DNA of 64,000 nucleotides from Cellvibrio polysaccharolyticus. GTDB taxonomy: Bacteria > Pseudomonadota > Gammaproteobacteria > Pseudomonadales > Cellvibrionaceae. How positions within the stretch are numbered: position 1 is the first letter of the stretch; each line of letters opens with the position of its first letter. The translations under genes and the position numbers were made by a program. Of this stretch, positions 53,095-62,179 are shown one piece after another. Under the pieces are notes generated by a model. That model saw only the letters and a program-made list of their open reading frames with translations. It made no database searches and was not told the DNA's origin. The stretch covers positions 3,286,001 through 3,350,000 of the forward strand of contig NZ_PRDL01000001.1 of the NCBI RefSeq assembly GCF_015182315.1, given 5' to 3'.

Positions 53095-55812
53095 ATGACC
53101 GGTGAGTCCATGCCTCCAGACAACAATCAGAAAAATTTAACGAAGACGTCCAGAGCAAAGAGTTCACAAGCTATTGTCGTTAAAAAGACAGAGCCCCAAA
53201 TCATAAGTGTTGATTCAGTCTTTTCACAACAATTGAAACTTCATTGGCAGTTAGGGGATTGGTCAGCGCTGGAAAGACTGTCAGATCAAAACATAGAAGC
53301 GAGAGACAACCGGGCTGAGTGTGCTGTTTATATAACAGCAGCATGCTTCCAACTTGGTTTGCTCGAAAAAGCAGCATTTTTTAAATCACTCGCTATCCAG
53401 TGGGGCGCAAGTCGAAAGGATCTAAGCCGGGTTCTTATCAGTGGAGTCTACAACAATCTTGCTCTAGCTTTCACTTTAGTGCTAGATAAACCTAATAAAG
53501 CTTTGCAACATTTTATTACGGCAGCACAGGTAGCTATGCCGGGTGTCGCGATGTCAGCAATAATAAAGGCTCGTACGGATCATCAGCTATCCCTTCTCCG
53601 CAGTCACTCATCTGTTGATGTCAAAACACTTATTCCAACGGCTTTCAGCCCAAATTATCAATCCATCATTGAACCTGAAACACTTGATGCGGAAGTTATA
53701 AGTCATCATTATTTTTTTGACAAAGCAATAAAAGTCTGGCGGCGAACCGCTCAGTATGATTTTACATACAATGATGGCGATGAAATCGAGCAACGCCTCC
53801 TGTCAGCATTGAAGCTCTGCGACGATGTGAGCGTTTTATCCAAAGAACTGCTGGCACACCAAATAGACTGGGCTAGTGAGTACCATCTTTCCTCTGATAG
53901 AGCAAATCTCTTAAGACCGTTCTCCGATATTTTCAAAAACGCAAATGTGTTGGAATTGGGTTGTGGCTGTGGAGCTATCACTCGCTATCTCGGTGAGAGT
54001 GGAGCTTCTGTAATCGCAGTTGAGGGTAGCCAGCAGAGAGCAACTATTGCAGCAGAGCGCTGTCGAGAATTAACAAATGTTTCAGTTATTCTCGATAAAA
54101 TCGAACAAATTCCGTTCAGCAAACAGTTTGATGTGGTTACTCTTATTGGCGTGCTGGAGTATTCCAGAATTTATGTTGATGCAGAGGATCCTATTCAACA
54201 TATTCTGGAAAAGGCTCGATCTTATTTGAAGCCTAATGGCGTGCTTATTGTCGCAATTGAGAACCAACTCGGCCTTAAGTATTTTGCTGGTGCTCCGGAA
54301 GACCATGGTGTCGGCGTGATGGCCGGAATTAATGACCTTTATCAGGCTGACACTGCAGTTACTTTTGGCAAACAGGAGCTGGAGCGACGCTTTCTGAAAG
54401 CTGGCTTCTCAAAATCAGACACCTACCTCGCATTTCCAGACTACAAACTTCCTTGTCTAATGGTACATCCCGGCGGATATAATGATCCGACAAAATTTGA
54501 TTTGAGCAACCTGCTCAGTGGTACAGTATTTTATGATAGGCAGGGCATTAGCAATCCCTTGTTTTCACTTGAGAATTGTTGGCCATTGATCTACCGCAAT
54601 GGTTTACTTGCAGATATGGCAAACTCACATCTTTTCCTGGTCCACAACGAGGAAGTTTTAACTACCCCTTCAAATACTTTGCTCGCCTCTTACTATTCCC
54701 CCAAGAGAGCCGGAGATACTGCTCAATCGTTGATTTTTTATAAAGATGGTAATGATATTCGTATTAAGCGAACCAACGTTAATAGGAATAGTACAGATCA
54801 GCAGCTTTCTCAGGATGAAAAATATGTATCTGGAACTCTGCATAGCCAGTTGCTCAATCGCATTGTTCAGAAACCTGGCTGGACTCTTATAGATATCAAG
54901 CGATGGCTCCAGCAATGGCTGGATGCTCTTGATAAAGTAGTAGTTACCTCTACTTCTGTCCCCCAAGGCTGGCCGTCATGTGATAAATGGCTTCCTGAAC
55001 ATTATATTGATGCCATACCGCGCAATTTGATCATTAGTGAAAACGGCCATGCTACATTCATCGACCTTGAGTGGACACAAAACCACATTCTTCCAATGTC
55101 ACTGGTTCTGTATCGCGGCTTGGCTATTACACTAGGAACAACCACTTCGATCGCGATGCCAGCAGATCCTGAGATGATTCAACGGCAGAAAGTTCTTAAT
55201 ATTCTGATGGAGTACTGTGGTTACTCATTGACAGCGGAGGAGTATCGGCTATTTATTCCGTTCATGGAAAAGCTCTCCCGGAAGGCGAGTGGTATTGAAA
55301 ATGAAAAGCCTTACAGCACCCAAGAGTTAGTAATTCCCCCATTTACTGTTCGAAAAACAATAGGCGTCTATCAAGATAATAGCGTTTGCTTAACTCTGTA
55401 TTGGAGGGGGAAGGATGATGCAAGCTTTTGCGAGGAAAACTCCATCAAACACCTCTATAGCGCTAATGGTACACGCCAAACAATCAGTATTGGCATATCA
55501 AAGCAAGACAATACCTATTCGAGATTTAGACTGGACATTGCCGATAGGCCTGGTTGCTATAAAGTTACGAAACTTGCTTTTAGCGATTCCGACGATGTGG
55601 TTTTGTGGCAGTGGGATTTTAACTTGAGCCAGCTCACTAATATTGGTGGGCTCTCATTTTACAAATCGCAGTCAACAACTGACGATATATGCCTCATGGG
55701 TGAAGATCACGACCCCCAATTCGAGCTGGAAATACCAGAGCATGTATTGGATAAACTTACTTTTGGCAGCAATATGCTCTTAGAAGTAACTGCCTATTGT
55801 GAAAACAAATAG
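53095..55812 (+). CDS. Large protein with methyltransferase and kinase-like domains, WbdD-like
   Basis: The 905-residue protein (start at 53095, or at the ATG at 53110 which has GGTGAG before it) has three parts. A helical N-terminus (about 30-280) comes first. A class I SAM methyltransferase follows (about 284-470) with VLELGCGCGAITRYLG, VIAVEGS and VVTLIGVLEYSR. Then comes a kinase-like stretch with IDAIPRNLIISENG (about 636) and FIDLEW, resembling the catalytic loop and metal site of aminoglycoside-kinase-type folds, and finally a beta-rich tail. This order recalls WbdD, which methylates/phosphorylates the chain end of ABC-exported O-antigens. The role is inferred; catalytic residues of the kinase part are not certain. 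Confidence 0.7.
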   Translation: MTGESMPPDNNQKNLTKTSRAKSSQAIVVKKTEPQIISVDSVFSQQLKLHWQLGDWSALERLSDQNIEARDNRAECAVYITAACFQLGLLEKAAFFKSLAIQWGASRKDLSRVLISGVYNNLALAFTLVLDKPNKALQHFITAAQVAMPGVAMSAIIKARTDHQLSLLRSHSSVDVKTLIPTAFSPNYQSIIEPETLDAEVISHHYFFDKAIKVWRRTAQYDFTYNDGDEIEQRLLSALKLCDDVSVLSKELLAHQIDWASEYHLSSDRANLLRPFSDIFKNANVLELGCGCGAITRYLGESGASVIAVEGSQQRATIAAERCRELTNVSVILDKIEQIPFSKQFDVVTLIGVLEYSRIYVDAEDPIQHILEKARSYLKPNGVLIVAIENQLGLKYFAGAPEDHGVGVMAGINDLYQADTAVTFGKQELERRFLKAGFSKSDTYLAFPDYKLPCLMVHPGGYNDPTKFDLSNLLSGTVFYDRQGISNPLFSLENCWPLIYRNGLLADMANSHLFLVHNEEVLTTPSNTLLASYYSPKRAGDTAQSLIFYKDGNDIRIKRTNVNRNSTDQQLSQDEKYVSGTLHSQLLNRIVQKPGWTLIDIKRWLQQWLDALDKVVVTSTSVPQGWPSCDKWLPEHYIDAIPRNLIISENGHATFIDLEWTQNHILPMSLVLYRGLAITLGTTTSIAMPADPEMIQRQKVLNILMEYCGYSLTAEEYRLFIPFMEKLSRKASGIENEKPYSTQELVIPPFTVRKTIGVYQDNSVCLTLYWRGKDDASFCEENSIKHLYSANGTRQTISIGISKQDNTYSRFRLDIADRPGCYKVTKLAFSDSDDVVLWQWDFNLSQLTNIGGLSFYKSQSTTDDICLMGEDHDPQFELEIPEHVLDKLTFGSNMLLEVTAYCENK

Positions 55813-55908
55813 CACATTCATAGTTAAGCGAATATCAAATAATTCACTATAGCAATATTATCTTACAAACTGAGGACGCGGCTCATAAGGAGCTGGCGGG
55901 TAGATCAA

Positions 55909-57981
55909 TTGTTCAAGAAAAAAGTAGATGCAAAGTGGTACTTGGCCACTAACCCCGATGTTGGCAATAGCGGCATGTCTGCAGAAGAACATTATCATTC
56001 TTTTGGAAAGGCGGAGGGACGCCGCCCCTCCCCTCCAGGATTGGTCGAGCGTCTTTGCATCCGTAGTCGCGTCATTGTAGAAGCACTTCATTTGTTGGCT
56101 AGCCAGCAAGGCGGATATCTCGCTATGGCGAGCTACCTGAATGAAACCCGAAAAACACAGGGTATGGCAGGTGTTAAGCATTTGATTTTACGTACGCATA
56201 ACGAAAGTAAAATCAATAAAACTGCTATTAGCTACCAGGATTGGATTGTTCAAAATGAGCTGGGCAGCGCTGATTTTGAACAGGCAGTTGCCGAAATTCA
56301 GACGATGCGCCTGCAACCACTGATTTCAATTATTGTGCCTACTTATCAGTCAAACCTGGTGTGGTTACAAGAGGCTATTGATTCGGTTAAAAATCAGCCG
56401 TACACCAACTGGCAGCTCTGTTTTGCTGATGATGCATCCCCCAACCCTGCCGTTGCGGAGTTTTTGGCCCAACAAGCGGCGCTTGACGCACGTATAAAAT
56501 TTACTGTTCGCGCTACTAACGGCCACATTTCCGACGCGTCCAATAGTGCTGTAGAGCTTGCCAGCGGTGAGTGGTTGGCGCTTTTTGACCACGATGATTT
56601 GTTGCATCCTTTTGCGCTCTATTGGGTAGTGAAAGCAATGAATACCCATCCGGATGCTGCGCTTATTTATTCCGATGAAGATAAGACTGATGAGAAGGGT
56701 AACCGGCATAGCCCTTATTTCAAGTCTGACTGGAACTATGATTTATTTTTGTCCCAAAACTGCTTTAGCCACCTGGGGCTGATTCGTAAAGACTTGTTCA
56801 ACGAAATTGGTGGTTTTCGTAAAGGCTACGAAGGCTCTCAAGATCACGACCTTATATTACGTGCAGCCGAGCACGTAAACCCGGAGCAAATCGTTCACAT
56901 TCCCAAGGTACTTTACCATTGGCGGGTTCACGCAGAAAGTACAGCAGGCTCGGCAAACTCGAAGCCCTATGCCGCCATTGCGGGTGAAAAAGCGATTGCA
57001 GACCACCTGGCCCGGCAGGGCGCTGACGCTGAGGTAAGCTTTGAGGGCTATGGTTACCGGGTTAAATATGCTTTACCGGTTCCATTACCGCTGGTCAGTT
57101 TGATTATTCCTACCCGCAATGGTTTAACTTTGCTTCGCCAATGCATAGAAAGTATTCAAAATAAAACCCTGTATAGTAATTATGAATTCATTATCGTTGA
57201 TAATGGCTCTGATGACCTTGATGCCTTAACTTATCTAAATCGACTAAGGAGTAAACCAGGCTTTACAGTGATTCGAGATACTCGCCCGTTTAACTACAGC
57301 CAACTGAATAATTTGGCGGTTTCCAAAGCCAAGGGAGAGTTGGTAGCGCTAATTAATAACGATATTGAAGTTATTAGCCCCGAATGGCTAGGTGAGATGG
57401 TTGTTCAAGCTCTGCGCCCCGGTGTCGGGGTAGTCGGCGCTAAGCTGCTGTATCCGGATAACCGCCTTCAACATGGTGGGGTCATCCTGGGGATTGGTGG
57501 CGTAGCTAACCATTCACATTTATTTATTAATAGGAATGACCACGGCTACTTCGCAAGAGCCAGTGTTGTACAGCGGTATTCAGCGGTAACAGCAGCCTGT
57601 CTGGTAGTTCGTAAGTCAATCTATGACGAAGTTAATGGGCTTGACGAGAAGAATCTTGTGGTTGCCTTTAACGATGTGGACTTTTGCATCCGCGTGGGCA
57701 AACAGGGCTACCGGAATATCTGGACACCTTATGCCCTGTTGTATCATCATGAGTCAGCCACTCGCGGCCACGATATTGCGCCAGAAAAGTATGCGCGCTT
57801 TGTGGGCGAGGTGAATTACATGATGGACACATGGAAAAAAGAATTGTTAAGCGATCCTTATTACAACCCCAATTTGAATCTGGACTTTCCGGACTTCACC
57901 TTGCACAAAACCCCCAGAATGGATAAATGGGCGTTAACCATCCCGCTTGCGGACGAAGCTGAACCTCGGGATAGCGTGTGA
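55909..57981 (+). CDS. Tandem family-2 glycosyltransferase with N-terminal PDV repeat
   Basis: This 690-residue protein has one WYL/PDV repeat at its start (VDAKWYLATNPDV...AEEHYHSFGKAEGR, 5-43) and two GT-A domains. The first (about 140-380) has ISIIVPTYQSN, ADDASPN, FDHDD and YSDEDKTD; the second (about 395-640) has VSLIIPTRNG, IVDNGSDD, LINNDIEV and FNDVDFCIRV. Each would transfer a sugar from a nucleotide donor, so the protein probably makes two linkages. The start is uncertain: the only standard one is the TTG at 55909; the frame is open from 55843 without ATG or GTG. Confidence 0.9.
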   Translation: MFKKKVDAKWYLATNPDVGNSGMSAEEHYHSFGKAEGRRPSPPGLVERLCIRSRVIVEALHLLASQQGGYLAMASYLNETRKTQGMAGVKHLILRTHNESKINKTAISYQDWIVQNELGSADFEQAVAEIQTMRLQPLISIIVPTYQSNLVWLQEAIDSVKNQPYTNWQLCFADDASPNPAVAEFLAQQAALDARIKFTVRATNGHISDASNSAVELASGEWLALFDHDDLLHPFALYWVVKAMNTHPDAALIYSDEDKTDEKGNRHSPYFKSDWNYDLFLSQNCFSHLGLIRKDLFNEIGGFRKGYEGSQDHDLILRAAEHVNPEQIVHIPKVLYHWRVHAESTAGSANSKPYAAIAGEKAIADHLARQGADAEVSFEGYGYRVKYALPVPLPLVSLIIPTRNGLTLLRQCIESIQNKTLYSNYEFIIVDNGSDDLDALTYLNRLRSKPGFTVIRDTRPFNYSQLNNLAVSKAKGELVALINNDIEVISPEWLGEMVVQALRPGVGVVGAKLLYPDNRLQHGGVILGIGGVANHSHLFINRNDHGYFARASVVQRYSAVTAACLVVRKSIYDEVNGLDEKNLVVAFNDVDFCIRVGKQGYRNIWTPYALLYHHESATRGHDIAPEKYARFVGEVNYMMDTWKKELLSDPYYNPNLNLDFPDFTLHKTPRMDKWALTIPLADEAEPRDSV

Positions 57982-58850
57982 TTATTGTTGCTGTTGTTGT
58001 AACTTTTAACCCGGATGCAGATATCCTCACGTCGTTGATCGATACTCTGCATCCGCAAGTTGACCATGTTCTGGTTATTGATAATGCGTCCGACGCTCCC
58101 ATCAACCTGCCCCCGCTCAACAAAGTTTCTCTGGTAGCGAATGCGGTTAATAAAGGCTTGGGATATGCTTACAATATAGGCAGGGAGCAGGCCAAAGCGT
58201 TCGGCGCATCACACCTGCTGCTGTTCGATCAGGATAGTTGCCCGGCACCCGATATGGTCAGCCAGCTGAAGCAAGCCTTTCTTAATACGGTCGATGGCTC
58301 TGTTGCGGCTGTCGGGCCACGTTATAGTGATGTTAAAGGGCAATATACTTCCCCTTTTGTTGTGCTTTCAGGCATCAGCTTAAAACGCGTAGACTGTGCA
58401 GACGGTGAATTGGTTGACGTTGATCACCTGATATCTTCCGGTTGCCTGATTGCGCTGGAAGCATGGGAAGATGTAGGAGTATTTGAAGAACAGTTGTTTA
58501 TTGATTATGTGGATACCGAATGGTGCTGGCGGGCTCGCCGCAAAGGTTATCGCTTGCTGGGGGTTGGATCTGCACGAATGGTGCATAACCTGGGCGATGA
58601 CGAGTTTATAGCCTTTGGCAAACCCCGTGTTTTGCACGCGCCCTTCAGACTGTATTACCAAATGCGAAACCGCTGCTGGATGATTCTCCAGCCAGGGGTT
58701 GGCTGGCGTTGGCGGGTGATGGATACCTTACGCAGCATTAAGATTTTTCTTGCCATTGCACTATTTTCACCCAATCGATGGCAACGGGTAAAATATATGA
58801 GCAAAGGAATTGTGGATGGCCTCTGCGCAAAGATGGGTCGGGCGGGTTAA
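57978..58850 (+). CDS. Family-2 glycosyltransferase, rhamnosyltransferase-like (WbbL/RhlC type)
   Basis: The 290-residue GT-A enzyme starts with GTG at 57978, overlapping the previous stop (GTGTGA). It has VVVTFNPDADIL, LVIDNASDAP, LLFDQDSCPAPD (DXD-like) and YVDTEWCWRARRKGYRLLG, as in bacterial rhamnosyltransferases. A C-terminal amphipathic region (HAPFRLYYQMRNRCWM) probably binds the membrane. With rmlADC upstream, dTDP-L-rhamnose is the likely donor. Confidence 0.9.
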   Translation: MIIVAVVVTFNPDADILTSLIDTLHPQVDHVLVIDNASDAPINLPPLNKVSLVANAVNKGLGYAYNIGREQAKAFGASHLLLFDQDSCPAPDMVSQLKQAFLNTVDGSVAAVGPRYSDVKGQYTSPFVVLSGISLKRVDCADGELVDVDHLISSGCLIALEAWEDVGVFEEQLFIDYVDTEWCWRARRKGYRLLGVGSARMVHNLGDDEFIAFGKPRVLHAPFRLYYQMRNRCWMILQPGVGWRWRVMDTLRSIKIFLAIALFSPNRWQRVKYMSKGIVDGLCAKMGRAG

Positions 58851-58883
58851 TAATACCGATATCAATTTCTTAACAGGTTATTT

Positions 58884-59348
58884 ATGAATTTTGCATCATT
58901 CTGTAAACGCTCACTGCTGCTTGTTCCTGCTCTGCTGCTGGTGGCATGCTCGAAACCCGACCAAAGCGCCGAGCTTAAGTCCTACCCGGTTTATGGTGTG
59001 TGCACTATTGATTCGCCAGCCAGAGACGCCGTAATTGATGGAAAAACAGATTTCAATCTGGGTGGCTGGGCTTTTAATAAGCAGGATAGCAGCGTTCCGG
59101 GCGCGGTAATTGTGTATTTTGTGAATGAAGAGACAACCGAGTTAACTACACGCACCGCAACACGCGCTCCCCGCGAAGACGTTGCGGCAGCTTTTGGACA
59201 GGAAGGTGTGCTGAATAGCGGTTTCAACGCTGTGGTAGCACAAAACAGCCTGAAACCTGGAACATACCGCATTGAGTTAATACAGGTGAGTAACCGCGAT
59301 GGCAGTTTCCGTTGCGATGGCGATGTTCACCGCATCACCGTACAGTAA
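58884..59348 (+). CDS. Small lipoprotein with GW/RxDVA module
   Basis: This 154-residue protein has a lipoprotein signal (MNFASFCKRSLLLVPALLLVACS, lipobox LVAC at about residue 22 in shorter parts), so it is membrane-anchored in the envelope. The mature part is one small beta-rich domain with LGGWAFN...RAPREDVAAAFGQEGVLNSGFNAVV, matching the C-terminal domains of the membrane proteins at 60336 and 62180. The same cysteine-containing end (SFRCDGDVHRI) recurs in similar form there. No named family is recognised. Confidence 0.7.
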   Translation: MNFASFCKRSLLLVPALLLVACSKPDQSAELKSYPVYGVCTIDSPARDAVIDGKTDFNLGGWAFNKQDSSVPGAVIVYFVNEETTELTTRTATRAPREDVAAAFGQEGVLNSGFNAVVAQNSLKPGTYRIELIQVSNRDGSFRCDGDVHRITVQ

Positions 59349-59361
59349 TCCGCTGTGAATA

Positions 59362-59386
59362 AAACGCCGTGCTAGACACGGCGTTT
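59362..59386. terminator. Bidirectional terminator between lipoprotein and gtrB-like genes
   Basis: AAACGCCGTG and CACGGCGTTT form a 10-bp stem around CTAGA. The stop codon of the minus-strand gene (59372-59374) lies in the loop. Confidence 0.75.
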
Positions 59387-60343
59387 GTGTATTACCCGGC
59401 GAGGAACATTTTCAATATCGTAAGACAAAAATGAAAGTAACAACTGCACACCAATAACAATAGGTAGCACTGCCAACATCACCGTACCCGTAGGCGTCGT
59501 TACACCCTTGCTCGAAAAATCAACCCAGTTCCACACGCCGTAAATCAACCCGAAAACAAGCAAAGGAACTGCAAGAAGCAGCTCCAGGGATGCAACTGAC
59601 ATATCCCTTAAGTAGTAATTATAAAAAATTCGTTTGCAGGTATTTTTTATATTTTTCTTTGTAAACTCTCCCACAATTTTGGAAATTTTCAGATTACTTT
59701 CTTCATCGCCATAGGATGCGTCCATGGCGATATCAATAACTTTTGCACGCACTGTATTGAGACGGAATAACATATCTGACTCAAAAAAATACCGCTCGCT
59801 AATTTTTGCAAAAGGCAGTTTTTTCAAAACATCAACATGCACAGCCGTGTAGCCATTGGTAGGATCAAAAACATCCCAATAACCGGAAGATATTTTGTTC
59901 ATTAAGGAGAGAATGGCATTGCCGAACAAGCGGATCTTCGGCATTTGGCTGATTTCTTCGAGGTTATAGAACCGATTGCCTTTGGTGTAGTCGGCCTCGC
60001 CAGCAAGGATTGGGTGCACAAAGTCCGGCATGAGTGCCGGATCCATTTGTCCGTCGCCATCCACTTTCACCACAACGTGCATACCGTCTTCAATCGCTGC
60101 GCGGTAACCGGCCATGACTGCACCACCTACCCCTTTATTTTTTTCGTTGTAGATAACTCGCAGACGCGGGTCCTGAATCTTGCTTTCAATGAATTTCCCG
60201 GAAGACTCGGGGCAGCAGTCATCTACTGCGTAGATACGCTCCACCCACTCAGGCATGGCTGCAATTACGCCACCGATGTGTTGAGTCACCTTGTAACAAG
60301 GTATAACGACCGCAACACCAGCGCCAATTAATCCATTATTCAT
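59372..60343 (-). CDS. GtrB-like polyprenyl-phosphate glycosyltransferase
   Basis: The 323-residue protein has a GT-A domain (about 8-235: VAVVIPCYKVTQHI, YAVDDCCPESSG, KVDGDGQMDP, TKGNRFYN, DPTNGYTAVH) followed by two membrane helices (about 250-275 and 285-312). This is the GtrB/DPM1 layout, which puts glucose or another sugar on undecaprenyl phosphate on the cytoplasmic side for later transfer outside. Its start overlaps the end of the 60336 gene, so the two are coupled. A GtrA-type flippase is not seen in the window. Confidence 0.88.
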   Translation of the reverse strand: MNNGLIGAGVAVVIPCYKVTQHIGGVIAAMPEWVERIYAVDDCCPESSGKFIESKIQDPRLRVIYNEKNKGVGGAVMAGYRAAIEDGMHVVVKVDGDGQMDPALMPDFVHPILAGEADYTKGNRFYNLEEISQMPKIRLFGNAILSLMNKISSGYWDVFDPTNGYTAVHVDVLKKLPFAKISERYFFESDMLFRLNTVRAKVIDIAMDASYGDEESNLKISKIVGEFTKKNIKNTCKRIFYNYYLRDMSVASLELLLAVPLLVFGLIYGVWNWVDFSSKGVTTPTGTVMLAVLPIVIGVQLLLSFLSYDIENVPRRVIHKRRV

Positions 60344-62174
60344 GATGCTCTACTCCACATTGGTAACCGCTATTACCGGAAGAATGAATTCTGTGAGAAC
60401 CAAACTCGGGATCTTCGGTATAGAGACAAAAATCTTTCATTATATTGACAAGATCAGCGGTGCTATCAAACCGTATTTTCAATTCGAAACCCGAAGAAAT
60501 ATAGGCTTCATTATTAAATGCGGCAGCCACATCTGGCCTGAGAATATTTTTATACATAACAGGAATGGAGTCGGGCAGGTTTGAGAAAAATTGTTTGCTA
60601 CCACTGGAGAAAAAGCCCCATCCGACCAGGGTTACTTCATTATCTTTAATGGTCAGATTATCAATGTGACCTTCGTGACTCCCGGGAAAGTCGGAATGAC
60701 GCGCTTCCAATATGCTTCCTTGAAAAGAAAAACCGTTCTTTTCATTCGATTGTGCACGGTAAATTTCTGCTACGTTGGAATCTATATAGTATCTTTCAAG
60801 GAGCACATTGGGCAGCTTTACAAGGGTGATAGAAACTATAACCAACAAGAGTGAAATACCAACAATTTTGACTGGCTGTGTAAGTTGATTAATACCCTGA
60901 GTTAAAGCAAAAGATAACAACAGCGCCGACGACCACAAATAACGCCCTTGCACGCCCTCAATAACTTCAGCCGGGTGCGGTGTCCATGTGACCAACATGA
61001 GTAGAAAAACCATTAATGCAGAGGAAATTGCCACCAGCGCAAGAGTTGCACGTTGCTGCCACTCTTGAGTTAAACGCTTGATACTCACAGAGATCAACAA
61101 CAACGCCGCAAGCGTAGCGCCTATCCACTTTATATTCTGATCCCCTATCGTAATCTCCAACCACCCCATAATGCCAACAAAACTGAAGCCATAAAAATGC
61201 TGCAGAGAAGAGTCGTGAATACTGGCCCAGACAATGTTCAGGAAGCTGAAAGGATATGAAAGATAATAAAAAAACAGAGTTGATGTTGAGGCACCAAGGG
61301 CTACGCGATTATCCACAGTAGACAGCAACGCATAAAGAACCCACAACAGCACCACGATTGTTGCCGCCGCAAACCCTGCCCATAACCACCGACAGCGATA
61401 GCGCCATGCCAGTATGAGAGGCATCAATAACATGGGTATCAGGTTAATTCTGCTTGTCAGTAATATGACCAGCCCAACCATAAATACAATGTATTGGTTT
61501 CTATCGCTGCTGGACATGCCTCTCATCAAACGGATAAAAATTGAACCACATAGCACTAAAAGAGCGATTGCCACCCCGTCCTGGCTGGTTGAGATTCCCT
61601 GGAAGAGCACCGGCGGCATGCATAGCAAGCCCAGGGTAAGAAGGCTGGGCGACGCCAGACTGAATGCATACCAGAGCATCACCAAAATACTCAGCGATGC
61701 CATAAAACGGGCAAGGTGGTAAGAGTGATGAATACTGAGATCAAGCAGTTGCCCCAACTTCAGGCCGATACTTTGTGGTAAATAAACCAGTGGGAAATAG
61801 TAATTTACCCCTGGCGCGATGACGAAGGTTTCATTACCCGACCAGTGTAATTGCCTGGCTTCATTCACCATGGCTTTGTTTACTTTTTCGTGCTCCTTGC
61901 CGGTTAAGCGGGAGTGAACCAGCATGTAATTAAATAAGGACTGATCAATATAACCTCCCGTTGAACTATTTTCAGGGCTCACCATTGCGATTCGCCCCTG
62001 CGCCAGGAGATAGGCGCGTTTTAAATGATCCGGTTCATCCGGTGATTGAAAAGGAGGGATGAGCGACGAAAAAAATGCAGTAATGATGAAAAATAAAAGA
62101 GCAATCAATACATTGCTCTTTGAACTGAAAAAATTGTTCAATAAAAAAACAGGTTTCATAAATAGATGACGCAT
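60336..62174 (-). CDS. DUF2142-like polytopic membrane protein with C-terminal GW/RPDVA module
   Basis: I take the ATG at 62174; ATGs at 62195 and 62159 are alternatives and none has a good ribosome site. The protein has about 612 residues with roughly twelve helices. It begins with the DUF2142-like segment LIPPFQSPDEPDHLKRAYL, a periplasmic loop with acidic residues as in GT-C glycosyltransferases. The last about 130 residues form a soluble domain: LVGWGFFSSGS, ILRPDVAAAFNNEAYISSGFELKI, FCLYTEDPEFGSHRI and YQCG. With the GtrB-like partner it is probably the membrane transferase that decorates a surface glycan; this is inference. Confidence 0.72.
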   Translation of the reverse strand: MRHLFMKPVFLLNNFFSSKSNVLIALLFFIITAFFSSLIPPFQSPDEPDHLKRAYLLAQGRIAMVSPENSSTGGYIDQSLFNYMLVHSRLTGKEHEKVNKAMVNEARQLHWSGNETFVIAPGVNYYFPLVYLPQSIGLKLGQLLDLSIHHSYHLARFMASLSILVMLWYAFSLASPSLLTLGLLCMPPVLFQGISTSQDGVAIALLVLCGSIFIRLMRGMSSSDRNQYIVFMVGLVILLTSRINLIPMLLMPLILAWRYRCRWLWAGFAAATIVVLLWVLYALLSTVDNRVALGASTSTLFFYYLSYPFSFLNIVWASIHDSSLQHFYGFSFVGIMGWLEITIGDQNIKWIGATLAALLLISVSIKRLTQEWQQRATLALVAISSALMVFLLMLVTWTPHPAEVIEGVQGRYLWSSALLLSFALTQGINQLTQPVKIVGISLLLVIVSITLVKLPNVLLERYYIDSNVAEIYRAQSNEKNGFSFQGSILEARHSDFPGSHEGHIDNLTIKDNEVTLVGWGFFSSGSKQFFSNLPDSIPVMYKNILRPDVAAAFNNEAYISSGFELKIRFDSTADLVNIMKDFCLYTEDPEFGSHRIHSSGNSGYQCGVEHHE

Positions 62175-62179
62175 ATAAA

